Source: Linderina pennispora
Taxonomy: Eukaryota; Kickxellomycota; Kickxellomycetes; Kickxellales; Kickxellaceae
Length of the DNA: 64,000 bases
Direction: 5' to 3'
NCBI RefSeq assembly: GCF_002104995.1
Contig: NW_024468254.1
Span: 806,001-870,000 of the forward strand
The notes beneath the pieces were generated by a model. That model worked only from the letters and a program-made list of their open reading frames with translations. It ran no database searches and had not been told where the DNA came from. The translations under genes were made by a program, and so were the position numbers. Position 1 is the first letter of the stretch. Each line of letters opens with the position of its first letter. Below are positions 41,468-50,483 of the stretch, in pieces.

Positions 41468-43153
41468 ATGAAGCTCTCAACTGGAATCCTCGCTACCATC
41501 GCGGTTGCAGCCGGGAGCGCCGCAGCCTTTGACGTCACCTGCAACAATAACTTTGTTTCATACTATGGTCAGAACTCTGCGCGCACCCAGCAGTCCCTCG
41601 GCACCTACTGCCAGGACGCGACTGAGGATCTTATCGTTCTTGCCTTCATGAACGGTTTCCCTAACGTCCTCCTCAACTTTGCCAATGCCTGTGAGACGAC
41701 CTTCCCTGGCAGCACTCTGCTGCATTGCCCGAACATGGCTGCTGATATCAAGTACTGCCAGTCCAAGGGGAAGGCTGTCGTCCTTTCCATGGGTGGTGCC
41801 GCGGGTTCCTATGGATTCTCCAGCGATGCACAGGCTACCACCTTTGCTGATACTGTTTGGAATATGTTCTTCAAGGGTACAGCCGATCAGCGTCCGTTCG
41901 ATGATGCTGTTCTTGATGGCATTGATCTCGATATCGAGGGTGGTGGCGCAACTGGGTACAAGGCGTTCATTGACCGCATGCGCTCGCACTATGCCTCTGA
42001 CTCAAGCAAGAAGTACTACATCGCGGCTGCTCCCCAGTGCCCGTATCCTGATGCCTACCTTGGTTCCGTGATGAACAACGCTTGGTTCGACATGGTCTAC
42101 GTCCAGTTCTACAACAACTACTGCGGTCTCAATGCCTACCCCTCGTGGTTCAACTATGCTGACTGGGACAACTGGGCCAAGACTGTGTCGGTCAACAAGA
42201 ATGTCAAGATCTATATTGGTGCTCCAGGCGGCCCGTCTGGTGCCAGCTCAGGTTATGTCAGCGCAGGCACGCTACAGAACATTTACAACGATGTTCGTAG
42301 CAAGTACTCGAGCCTTGGTGGAATTATGACCTGGGATATCAGCCAGCATCGCACTAGTGGTCTAGGCCCAGCTATCCGGGCGTTCCTCAATAGCGGTGGC
42401 ACCTGTGGCTCGCCTGGTGGCGGTACCTCCACTCTGACCCCTACTACGACTTCTACCAAGACTGCCACCTCGACTCCTGCACCCAGCACCAGCACCAGCA
42501 CCAGCACCAGCACCAGCACCAGCACCACTTCGTCTGCTCAGCCTACATCGACGTCACTTCCGATATGCCCGGTTAATGGCGGTCCCTGCACTGGTAACCA
42601 GCAAGGATGCAGTGGCTCCAGCTTTGCTATCTGCAACAACGGCAAGTGGATCGTACAGTCGTGCGCTTCAGGAACTTACTGCTACCTCAGTGGAAACACG
42701 GCTACCTGCGACTGGTCTAATGGCCGTCCAACTACTGGCTGCTCTGTATCAGGCACCACCCTGCGCAAGCGCCAGGATCTGGTCAAGGTCAGCAAGATTA
42801 CCAAGCCCAACCTGCGTCCCAAGCCTGTCAAGGCTGCTGGCAACGTGGCTACCCGTGCTGAGTTTGTCGCTGGCGACATCGTTGACAACAAGTACTCGAC
42901 TGTTGTCAAGGTGGCGACCCTGCAGAATGCCTTCTCTGGAAACTGGTCGATTTCGTTCACTCTTCCTGCTGGTCAGACCGTGGACACGTCCAGCCGTGGT
43001 ACTGTCAGCGTGAGCGGCAACACTGTGACTATCAAGTCTGATCCGGCAGCGGAGAAGGCCAAGAACATGGCAGCGATCTTCAAGATCACTGGTACTTTCT
43101 CTGGCGATTATGTTCTGCCCGACACCGGCTCGGCCAAGTTCACCAGCAGCTAA
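41468..43153 (+). CDS. Secreted GH18 chitinase, array copy 1
   Basis: 561-aa secreted chitinase. A signal peptide (1-20, ending GSAAA) is followed by the GH18 barrel at about 21-315, with DGIDLDIEGG at 150-159 and catalytic Glu157, and the substrate-binding MTWDISQ. The linker (about 318-360) is Thr/Ser-rich and includes a (Thr-Ser)n tract encoded by ACCAGC repeats. A Cys-rich module with CPVNGGPCTGNQQGCSG and GTYCYLSGNTATCDWSNG (CBM19-like) follows at about 365-422. After a KR-containing joint (TLRKRQD), a C-terminal beta domain (about 445-561, EFVAGDIVDNKYSTVVKV and NWSISFTLPAGQTV) resembles a CBM2-like fold and ends DYVLPDTGSAKFTSS. The KR dipeptide might be a processing site, which is inference. 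Confidence 0.9.
   Translation: MKLSTGILATIAVAAGSAAAFDVTCNNNFVSYYGQNSARTQQSLGTYCQDATEDLIVLAFMNGFPNVLLNFANACETTFPGSTLLHCPNMAADIKYCQSKGKAVVLSMGGAAGSYGFSSDAQATTFADTVWNMFFKGTADQRPFDDAVLDGIDLDIEGGGATGYKAFIDRMRSHYASDSSKKYYIAAAPQCPYPDAYLGSVMNNAWFDMVYVQFYNNYCGLNAYPSWFNYADWDNWAKTVSVNKNVKIYIGAPGGPSGASSGYVSAGTLQNIYNDVRSKYSSLGGIMTWDISQHRTSGLGPAIRAFLNSGGTCGSPGGGTSTLTPTTTSTKTATSTPAPSTSTSTSTSTSTSTTSSAQPTSTSLPICPVNGGPCTGNQQGCSGSSFAICNNGKWIVQSCASGTYCYLSGNTATCDWSNGRPTTGCSVSGTTLRKRQDLVKVSKITKPNLRPKPVKAAGNVATRAEFVAGDIVDNKYSTVVKVATLQNAFSGNWSISFTLPAGQTVDTSSRGTVSVSGNTVTIKSDPAAEKAKNMAAIFKITGTFSGDYVLPDTGSAKFTSS
42482..42527 (+). repeat. ACCAGC hexanucleotide microsatellite in the linker of chitinase 1
   Basis: About seven perfect ACCAGC units encode alternating Thr-Ser. 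The other array copies lack this tract, so linker length is probably polymorphic. Confidence 0.85.
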
Positions 43154-44205
43154 GCGCCTTTTTTCCGACTCAACTTCCGTTGAAAACAATGTTGCACATT
43201 TACAAGGCTCCTGCTCAATATATCTCGCCAAGATTATTTGTGCTCACGAATGTGACTGATAAGAGGAGGCACGTGAGCAAGCGTGTATATTTGATGTGGG
43301 TGCATGGCCTTCCACATGATATCAGATTCATTTAGGTTGATCACACGGGCACATTGTGAATAGAATAATGCATTGCTGTAATGCTAGGCAGGCTGCGTGG
43401 TTGAGGAGGCGATTAGACTGCATACTGGCCTAGCAGAGTGGAAGATTGGTTTACACATATGGCTGTGCCAAGGACGGGGTGATCTCGGGGTGGTCACTAG
43501 GATTCATGTATTAGACCAGTGGCGACAACGGGCTGCGGATATTTGGTGGCAGGACTTTATCTCTGCAGCTATTTTCCCCATGCGTACTTCAAAGCTGTTC
43601 CGCACTACACCTCCGGCCCCCTACCATTTGTGTTGGAATCAGGACTGTGCAACCTTGTAATGGCAGTCTGGGATAGGTTCAGCGGAACCAGGTTTTGGAA
43701 AGCTGCTTGATTATTTTATGCGGTCTCATCTATCTGCAACCCCTATCCGGTTTCATGTTAGCTGACTGGCAATTTCCGACTATTAGCTGCCCGAGTGCAA
43801 GAGTTTGGAGACTAGTCTCAGTGCATGTACAACAATTGCAGATCACAGCAGGACTATTGTCTTAGGAATCCAGGTATGAATACAATCGCACCTTTCTAAA
43901 CCTCTCACAAGCGATAGAGCCACGATGGTCAAGACAGGGCAGGCAAGACTATACAGGTTAACAACGCACTTGTCTTGCTACAATTGGAGAGGTCGAATAC
44001 ATAGTGCTGATTAGTAGTTATGTTAGGCCAGAAAGCCTCACTCGTGCCGGTTCCAGGTGGACTGCCACTCACCCAGGAGATAATGGATCCGCTCCTAAAC
44101 GCCTTATATATTGATCGCGCATTGCTGCATTCTCCATGTCATCATGGACTCACAACTTTCATATTCCCTATCTTCTGGCCATCACCTCACATACCTCGCT
44201 GCACA
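43154..44205. other. Spacer between array chitinases 1 and 2
   Basis: AT-rich spacer with no convincing gene. A 26-bp stretch at 43546-43571 resembles antisense chitinase sequence but is too short to call a pseudogene. A TATATA element at 44105-44110 lies about 100 bp upstream of the next ATG. Confidence 0.4.
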
Positions 44206-46473
44206 ATGAAAGTCTCGTCTTGTATAATTCCTGCTGCCCTCACAGCAGTTGCAGCTGCCTTTAATATCAACTGTAATAGCAACTACGTTTCATACTACGG
44301 CCAGAACTCTGCTGGATCCCAGAAGTCCCTCGGCACCTACTGCCAGGATGCGACTGAGGATGTCATCGTCCTGTCGTTCATGAACAGCTTCCCTAACGTC
44401 CTCCTCAACTTTGCCAATGCCTGTGAGACGACCTTCCCTGGCAGCACTCTGCTGCATTGCCCTAGCATGGCTGCTGATATCAAGTACTGCCAATCTCAGG
44501 GTAAGGCTGTCGTCCTTTCCATGGGTGGTGCCTCGGGTGCCTACGGATTTTCGAGTGACTCTGAGGCTGCTGCCTTTGCCGACACCGTCTGGAACAAGTT
44601 TTTCAAGGGTACCGATTCTCAGCGTCCGTTCGATGATGCTGTTCTTGATGGCATTGATCTCGATATTGAGGGTGGTAGCACCTATGGATATGCAGCTTTC
44701 ATCAACCAGCTGCGCTCACACTATGCGTCAGATCCAAGCAAGGAGTATTACATCGCGGCTGCTCCTCAGTGCCCGTTCCCTGATGCATGGATCGGATCGG
44801 CCTTGAACTCAGCTTGGTTCGACATGGTATTCGTGCAATTCTACAACAACTACTGCGGCCTCAACGCATACCCGACCTGGTTCAACTTTGGCGACTGGGA
44901 CAACTGGGCCAAGAACAGTGCTGTTAACAAGGACGTCAAAATCTTCATTGGTGCCCCTGGATCTCCTTCGGCTGCTGGTTCGGGCTATGTTGATGCAAGC
45001 ACGCTGCAGACCATCTACAACGACGTTCGTAGCAAGTACCCAAGCCTTGGTGGAATTATGACCTGGGATATCAGCCAAGCGCGTACTAACAGTATTGCTT
45101 CTTCTATTCGCTCTATGCTTGATGCTAGTGGAAGCTGCGATTCACCGGGTGGCGGATCCACCACCTCCAGCACCTTGGACATTACCTCGGCTACAGCTAG
45201 TATGACTACTACCTCAGCTGCATCAAGTGGCCCTACCATTGCTACTTATACTTCCAGTATTCCTGCCTTTTCGTCGTTCACTGAGAGTTCGGCTATTGGG
45301 TCCTCACAATCTGAAACGTCTTCAGCTCTGAGTACCACTTCCACCGCTTCGTCCTCAGCTGGCCCATCCCCTACCATCGGCAGCGATTGCCCTGTTAATG
45401 GCGCCCCGTGCACCGGAACCCAGCAAGGATGCGCCGGATCTAACTATGCCATGTGTGACAATGGGAGGTGGGTGGTTCGTGCGTGTGTTGCTGGAACATA
45501 CTGTTATCTTCACAGCGGTGTGGCCATGTGTGACTGGTCTAATGGTCGCCCAACAGACAGGTGCGAATTGCCGGGTGGCGCGTTTACTACCACTACTGCA
45601 GCTACCCCTGAATCTACTGCATCTACTACATCACCGGCCGCATCCGAGCTCCCATCGTCATCGGCACCATCGACCATCACACATGACACGCTGTTGCCCA
45701 CTCAGCAGAGTTCATCAACCTCTACACCTATGGCAAGCTCCATCACATCTTCGATGCCCGATGCCTCGATGACTACTTCCCAGACGCCAACTTCATCAAT
45801 CCCTGCTGGCAGTACCAGCGCCAGCACCAGTGCCACATCCGGCTCTTCTTCCACAGCAGAGCCATCACCTACAAACAGCAGTGATTGTCCTGTTAGCGGT
45901 GGTAAGTGCTCTGCAGGCCAGCAAGGGTGCAGTGGACAGGCCTTTGCTGTTTGCGATAACGGCCGCTGGGCGGTTCGCCCGTGCGCCTCAGGAACTTTCT
46001 GCTTCATGAACGGTAACACTGCGATGTGTGATTGGGCTAATGGGCGTCCTACAGATACTTGTGCAATCTCATCCAACCCCTTGCACAAGCGCTTGGATGA
46101 GGCTAAGGTGGAAGCACTTACTGTGCCATACCTGCTGCCAAAACCTCTCCTGGTCGAAGGCAATGTCTCAACCCGCATCGAGTTTGTTGCTGGCGATCTC
46201 ACAAACAGCACATACTCCACTGTCGTAAAGGTATCTACCCTTTGGAGCCCCTTCTCTGGGAATTGGTCGATTGCGTTCACACTGCCTGCCAACCAGACCG
46301 TCGAGTGGACCAGCCGTGGCAATCTCAACGTCGCCAACAGCACCGTGACAATCACATCTAATCCAGTCGCAGAGGAGCCAAAGAACATGGCTGCGACTTT
46401 CAAGATTACCGGGTCATTCACTGGAGACTATGTACTACCAGATACTTCCTCGGCCATCTTTACCAGTAGCTGA
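44206..46473 (+). CDS. Secreted GH18 chitinase with two Cys-rich modules, array copy 2
   Basis: 755 aa from ATG 44206 (MKVSSCIIPAALTAVAAA signal); the frame is open further upstream but without conserved sequence. The GH18 domain at about 19-315 has DGIDLDIEGG with Glu155. Unlike its neighbours it carries two Cys-rich modules, at about 395-452 (CPVNGAPCTGTQQGCAG) and 561-618 (CPVSGGKCSAGQQGCSG), each preceded by a long Ser/Thr/Pro linker (about 75 and 105 residues). The C-terminal beta domain (EFVAGDLTNSTYSTVVKVS, ending DYVLPDTSSAIFTSS) is diverged from the other three array members. Linkers are likely heavily O-glycosylated. Two binding modules suggest tighter or multivalent chitin attachment, which is inference. 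Confidence 0.9.
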   Translation: MKVSSCIIPAALTAVAAAFNINCNSNYVSYYGQNSAGSQKSLGTYCQDATEDVIVLSFMNSFPNVLLNFANACETTFPGSTLLHCPSMAADIKYCQSQGKAVVLSMGGASGAYGFSSDSEAAAFADTVWNKFFKGTDSQRPFDDAVLDGIDLDIEGGSTYGYAAFINQLRSHYASDPSKEYYIAAAPQCPFPDAWIGSALNSAWFDMVFVQFYNNYCGLNAYPTWFNFGDWDNWAKNSAVNKDVKIFIGAPGSPSAAGSGYVDASTLQTIYNDVRSKYPSLGGIMTWDISQARTNSIASSIRSMLDASGSCDSPGGGSTTSSTLDITSATASMTTTSAASSGPTIATYTSSIPAFSSFTESSAIGSSQSETSSALSTTSTASSSAGPSPTIGSDCPVNGAPCTGTQQGCAGSNYAMCDNGRWVVRACVAGTYCYLHSGVAMCDWSNGRPTDRCELPGGAFTTTTAATPESTASTTSPAASELPSSSAPSTITHDTLLPTQQSSSTSTPMASSITSSMPDASMTTSQTPTSSIPAGSTSASTSATSGSSSTAEPSPTNSSDCPVSGGKCSAGQQGCSGQAFAVCDNGRWAVRPCASGTFCFMNGNTAMCDWANGRPTDTCAISSNPLHKRLDEAKVEALTVPYLLPKPLLVEGNVSTRIEFVAGDLTNSTYSTVVKVSTLWSPFSGNWSIAFTLPANQTVEWTSRGNLNVANSTVTITSNPVAEEPKNMAATFKITGSFTGDYVLPDTSSAIFTSS

Positions 46474-47763
46474 AAATTCCTGTAATCAATTTATATATAC
46501 TTTTCTCATCTTCTGCATCACATGCACTAGCCACCGAACCGCGGCCCATTTTGATGCATCCCAAACCAACTTTTGGTATGGCTCGGCATCTGCATATGCC
46601 CGTCCGCATGGTGGGCAGTGTGACCTAAACTTAATACATGCACATCACAAAGTGCATACTCATACATATTGGGGCTGCACCTGCTGCATGATGTGCTGCC
46701 GAATTCCAAAATTGGCACTGAGATGCGGTGGAGAGTGTGTGGTGGCTGGAAGGACATGCTATAGCTACAGCAAGCGCTGGCAGCAGAGCAGATGCCGGCA
46801 AGAGCTTCCCCTCGCTTGTCATAAATCAAGGCGGCAAGTACCTTTTCATTGTAGCTCTACTCATTGGTTCAATTAAATAGCCACACCAACCAATCAGGAT
46901 ATTGGCCGGCACAGCCGTGTGAGAAGGAATTATACCAAGTGCTAGACAGAAAACAAACAAGCCAAGAGGGAAACAGCCATAAAATATGCTACTCGGTCCC
47001 ATTTGCAACTGCATCAACTAACCGTATTTGCAAACTACGGACCTGTCCATCAGTGTTCTGGTTCCAGTCTTGCTCGTGCCCTGGTCGATGCATGCACCTT
47101 CTACTCGAACCAAGCATACTTCACATTCAATCGATTGCTTTGCTGCATAAATGCTATTAATGCTAGACAGCCCGAAGCGCCGTCTGCCGCTACTCACTCA
47201 TTTGCATTGATGGAACAAATGCTGGTACATGGAGAATTCAGCAGTAGCAGCAGCATACTTGCAAGACCATACCAGCAAAAGCTGTTGGAAGCCAGCTTTG
47301 CAAAATCAAATGTGTGCTAGTCATCTGACTGCACATGCTCCGCGGTCAGGCAGGTTCCCCTGTGATCAACCTTCTCCGGTCCGTCAAGCTTGAAGGTGAG
47401 GTATGCTCCCCTTCCTTACGTGCTCTCGAGCATCTGGCTAAAATCCAACTTATTTGTTTGGTCTAAGGTTGTTCAAAACAAGCTTGAACAAGAAACAAAA
47501 TAATGAAGAAAATAACAGAAATGCCCCGAAGCACACTTCAACCTTACTATCCAGGCTGGTGCTTCATCGAAATATATTCCAAGTAGAGGAAAAAATGCCA
47601 CTAGAAATGCTATAAAACGGATCATTGTTGGCTTCGCTTCCATCATTATTTCCAACATCAACCGCACTTTGGTAACTCCCTTATTTTAATATCTTGAGCC
47701 GGTCTCAATCGCCATTTCCCGCCATCAGTCTTATTACGCTTTCCTGCCTGCAACTACTTCTAA
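46474..47763. other. Spacer between array chitinases 2 and 3
   Basis: 1.3 kb, no gene recognised. The TATA box of chitinase 3 lies at its right end. Confidence 0.4.
47611..47620 (+). promoter_or_regulatory. TATA box of array chitinase 3
   Basis: tataaaacgg about 145 bp upstream of the ATG at 47764. Confidence 0.55.
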
Positions 47764-49398
47764 ATGAAGATTCCAGCCAGCTTACTCGCGTTGTCGCTAG
47801 CATCTAGCGCTGTGGCGTTCAACGTCAACTGTAACAGCAACTACGCCTCATACTACGGCCAGAACTCTGCTGGATCCCAGAAGTCCCTCGGCACCTACTG
47901 CCAGGATGCGACTGAAGATGTCATTGTTCTTGCCTTCATGAACGGTTTCCCTAACATCCTCCTCAACTTTGCCAATGCCTGTGAGACGACCTTCCCTGGC
48001 AGCACTCTGCTGCATTGCCCTAGCATGGCTGCTGATATCAAGTACTGCCAATCTCAGGGTAAGGCTGTCGTCCTTTCCATGGGTGGCGCTTCGGGCGCCT
48101 ATGGATTTTCCAGCGATGCACAGGCTACCGCCTTTGCTGACACCGTCTGGAACAAGTTCTTCAAGGGTACCGATTCTCAGCGTCCGTTCGATGATGCTGT
48201 TCTTGATGGCATTGATCTCGATATCGAGGGTGGTGGCGCGACTGGGTACAAAGCGTTCATTGACCGCATGCGTTCATACTATGCAACTGACTCGAGTAAG
48301 CAGTATTACATCGCGGCTGCTCCCCAGTGCCCGTATCCTGATGCCTACCTTGGTTCCGTGATGAACAACGCTTGGTTCGACATGGTCTACGTCCAGTTCT
48401 ACAACAACTACTGCGGTCTCAATGCCTACCCCTCGTGGTTCAACTATGCTGACTGGGACAACTGGGCCAAGACTGTGTCGGTCAACAAGAATGTCAAGAT
48501 CTTCATTGGCGCTCCAGGCGGCCCATCTGCTGCCAGCTCAGGTTATGTCAGCGCAAGCACACTACAAACCATTTACAACGATGTTCGTAGCAAGTACTCG
48601 AGCCTTGGTGGAATTATGACCTGGGATGTCAGCCAGGGTCGTGCTAGCGGACTTGCTGGCTCAATTCGCTCGATGCTCAACTCAGGTGGCTCCTGCAGCT
48701 CACCTGGTGGTGGAACATCTTCCACTCTGCCGCCTATTAGTACATCGACTACATCAACCACCTCTCAGCCCCCAGTCACATCCTCGACTGCCACACCCAT
48801 CACAACTACCAGCACCACTTCGTCTGCTCAGCCTACATCGACGTCCACTGGGACATGCCCGGTTAATGGTGGTGCCTGCACTGGTAACCAGCAAGGGTGC
48901 AATGGCTCCAGTTTTGCTATCTGCGATAACGGCAAGTGGATCGTGCGGTCATGCGCTTCGGGGACTTACTGCTACCTCAGTGGAAACACAGCCACCTGCG
49001 ACTGGTCTAATGGCCGTCCAACTACTGGCTGCTCTGTATCAGGCACCACCCTGCGCAAGCGCCAGGATCTGGTCAAGGTCAGCAAGATTACCAAGCCCAA
49101 CCTGCGTCCCAAGCCTGTCAAGGCTGCTGGCAACGTGGCTACCCGTGCTGAGTTTGTCGCTGGCGACATCGTTGACAACAAGTACTCGACTGTTGTCAAG
49201 GTGGCAACCCTGAAGAATGCCTTCTCTGGAAACTGGTCAATTTCGTTCACTCTTCCTACTGGTCAGACTGTGGACTCGTCCAGCCGTGGTACTGTCAGCG
49301 TCAGCGGCAACACCGTGACTATCAAGTCTGATCCGGCAGCGGAGAAGGCCAAGAACATGGCCACTATCATCAAGCTTACTGGCATGTTCTCTGGCTAG
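47764..49398 (+). CDS. GH18 chitinase, array copy 3, C-terminally truncated
   Basis: 544 aa. The signal peptide ends about residue 18 (SSAVA), the GH18 barrel has DGIDLDIEGG with Glu155, the Ser/Thr linker is about 45 residues, and there is one Cys-rich module (CPVNGGACTGNQQGCNG) and the KRQD joint. The C-terminal domain is almost identical to copy 1 at nucleotide level until NMATIIKLTGMFSG, where a TAG at 49396-49398 replaces the conserved Asp codon. The frame after the stop still encodes a recognisable tail (YMLPDTASVIFKSN), so the last beta strand is lost by a nonsense change. The catalytic part is intact and the enzyme is probably active; folding or binding of the last domain may be affected. 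Confidence 0.85.
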   Translation: MKIPASLLALSLASSAVAFNVNCNSNYASYYGQNSAGSQKSLGTYCQDATEDVIVLAFMNGFPNILLNFANACETTFPGSTLLHCPSMAADIKYCQSQGKAVVLSMGGASGAYGFSSDAQATAFADTVWNKFFKGTDSQRPFDDAVLDGIDLDIEGGGATGYKAFIDRMRSYYATDSSKQYYIAAAPQCPYPDAYLGSVMNNAWFDMVYVQFYNNYCGLNAYPSWFNYADWDNWAKTVSVNKNVKIFIGAPGGPSAASSGYVSASTLQTIYNDVRSKYSSLGGIMTWDVSQGRASGLAGSIRSMLNSGGSCSSPGGGTSSTLPPISTSTTSTTSQPPVTSSTATPITTTSTTSSAQPTSTSTGTCPVNGGACTGNQQGCNGSSFAICDNGKWIVRSCASGTYCYLSGNTATCDWSNGRPTTGCSVSGTTLRKRQDLVKVSKITKPNLRPKPVKAAGNVATRAEFVAGDIVDNKYSTVVKVATLKNAFSGNWSISFTLPTGQTVDSSSRGTVSVSGNTVTIKSDPAAEKAKNMATIIKLTGMFSG

Positions 49399-50483
49399 TA
49401 CATGCTGCCTGACACTGCATCTGTTATCTTTAAGAGCAACTATATATCCAACTCCCTTTTCTGTCCACTCAAGAGGTGGGCCATTGCTAATTATAAGCGC
49501 ATCCTTATACCTATTAAGTAATTGATTCAAATGAGGTTTTCCACTTTGCAAGCTCAAAGTGTTTGAGAGAAAGACAATTGCTGCCAGCCTTCAGAGTCGT
49601 TTAACGTGGAAATTCCTGTCATAATTTACGCTTAGTTCTAGTCCTACACGTAAATCCACCATATGCACCATGCAAACTGTGCATATATGTCGATGATCCC
49701 AGCTTTCCACCTGTGCTTGTCGACACTGTATAATTAGCACCACACATGACTAGACAATAATCTGTGTGCTGGGCAGGATTCTTGAAGGCTGCCGGGTCGT
49801 AGGTATATAAAGCAGAATATGTCGCTATAGTACTAGTGCCTCTAAACCCTACTACAGGCTATACTCAATGGATGCATGCACCACCAAGGAGTGATGGACG
49901 TGTGGACATGAACACTAGGAAGCTGGACTATAGTCTTTTGCGGAAACCGTTGTCCATGTGCTCTTGATTTCCATGCCGAATGATCCACCAATTTAGGTTG
50001 CATTTCTCGGACATTGGTATGCCTGCGCTCGGTCAACATGTCGGTTGAAGAGGCGGGGACTATATCCAGCAATTATGACGACATCGGGCAGACAACTATG
50101 CAGCTATGTCCGCGCATCTATCAAGTCACATTGCCACCTATGCGCGGTTCGGTCCAAAATTTAATATCGAGGGGCAAAGTGGTGCCGCTAGGCTGTTGAC
50201 ATGTGAGAAGGCAATTCACATGGTTCATAGCGGTGATAGGCTGGTCTTCTCCTTGTAAACAACATGAATCTGCTGGATATGGAGCATATTTTTCGATACC
50301 TTCATCTGGATATAAAAGGAAGCAGATTCCTCACCTCCTTCGGGTATTTCCCAGCATCCTCGTACTGTTTCTTCTTCATACCTTGTATTAAAATTATCTA
50401 CGATAATTACCTCGGAGCCGGTTTCTCCAAATTACCTTCATCATCAATCCTTCATTGCTTGTCTGACTACGTCCTTCTCAACT
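49399..50483. other. Spacer between array chitinases 3 and 4
   Basis: Begins with the residual coding tail of chitinase 3. An isolated TATATAAAG at 49804-49812 has no evident gene after it. The promoter of chitinase 4 is at the right end. Confidence 0.45.
50311..50320 (+). promoter_or_regulatory. TATA box of array chitinase 4
   Basis: tataaaagga about 165 bp upstream of the ATG at 50484. Confidence 0.55.

Noticed and set aside
43397-43660. Plus-strand ORF with a 26-bp stretch (43546-43571) like antisense chitinase
   Set aside because: 23 of 26 bases match the chitinase at 28193-28218, but similarity does not extend either side; too short for a pseudogene call.
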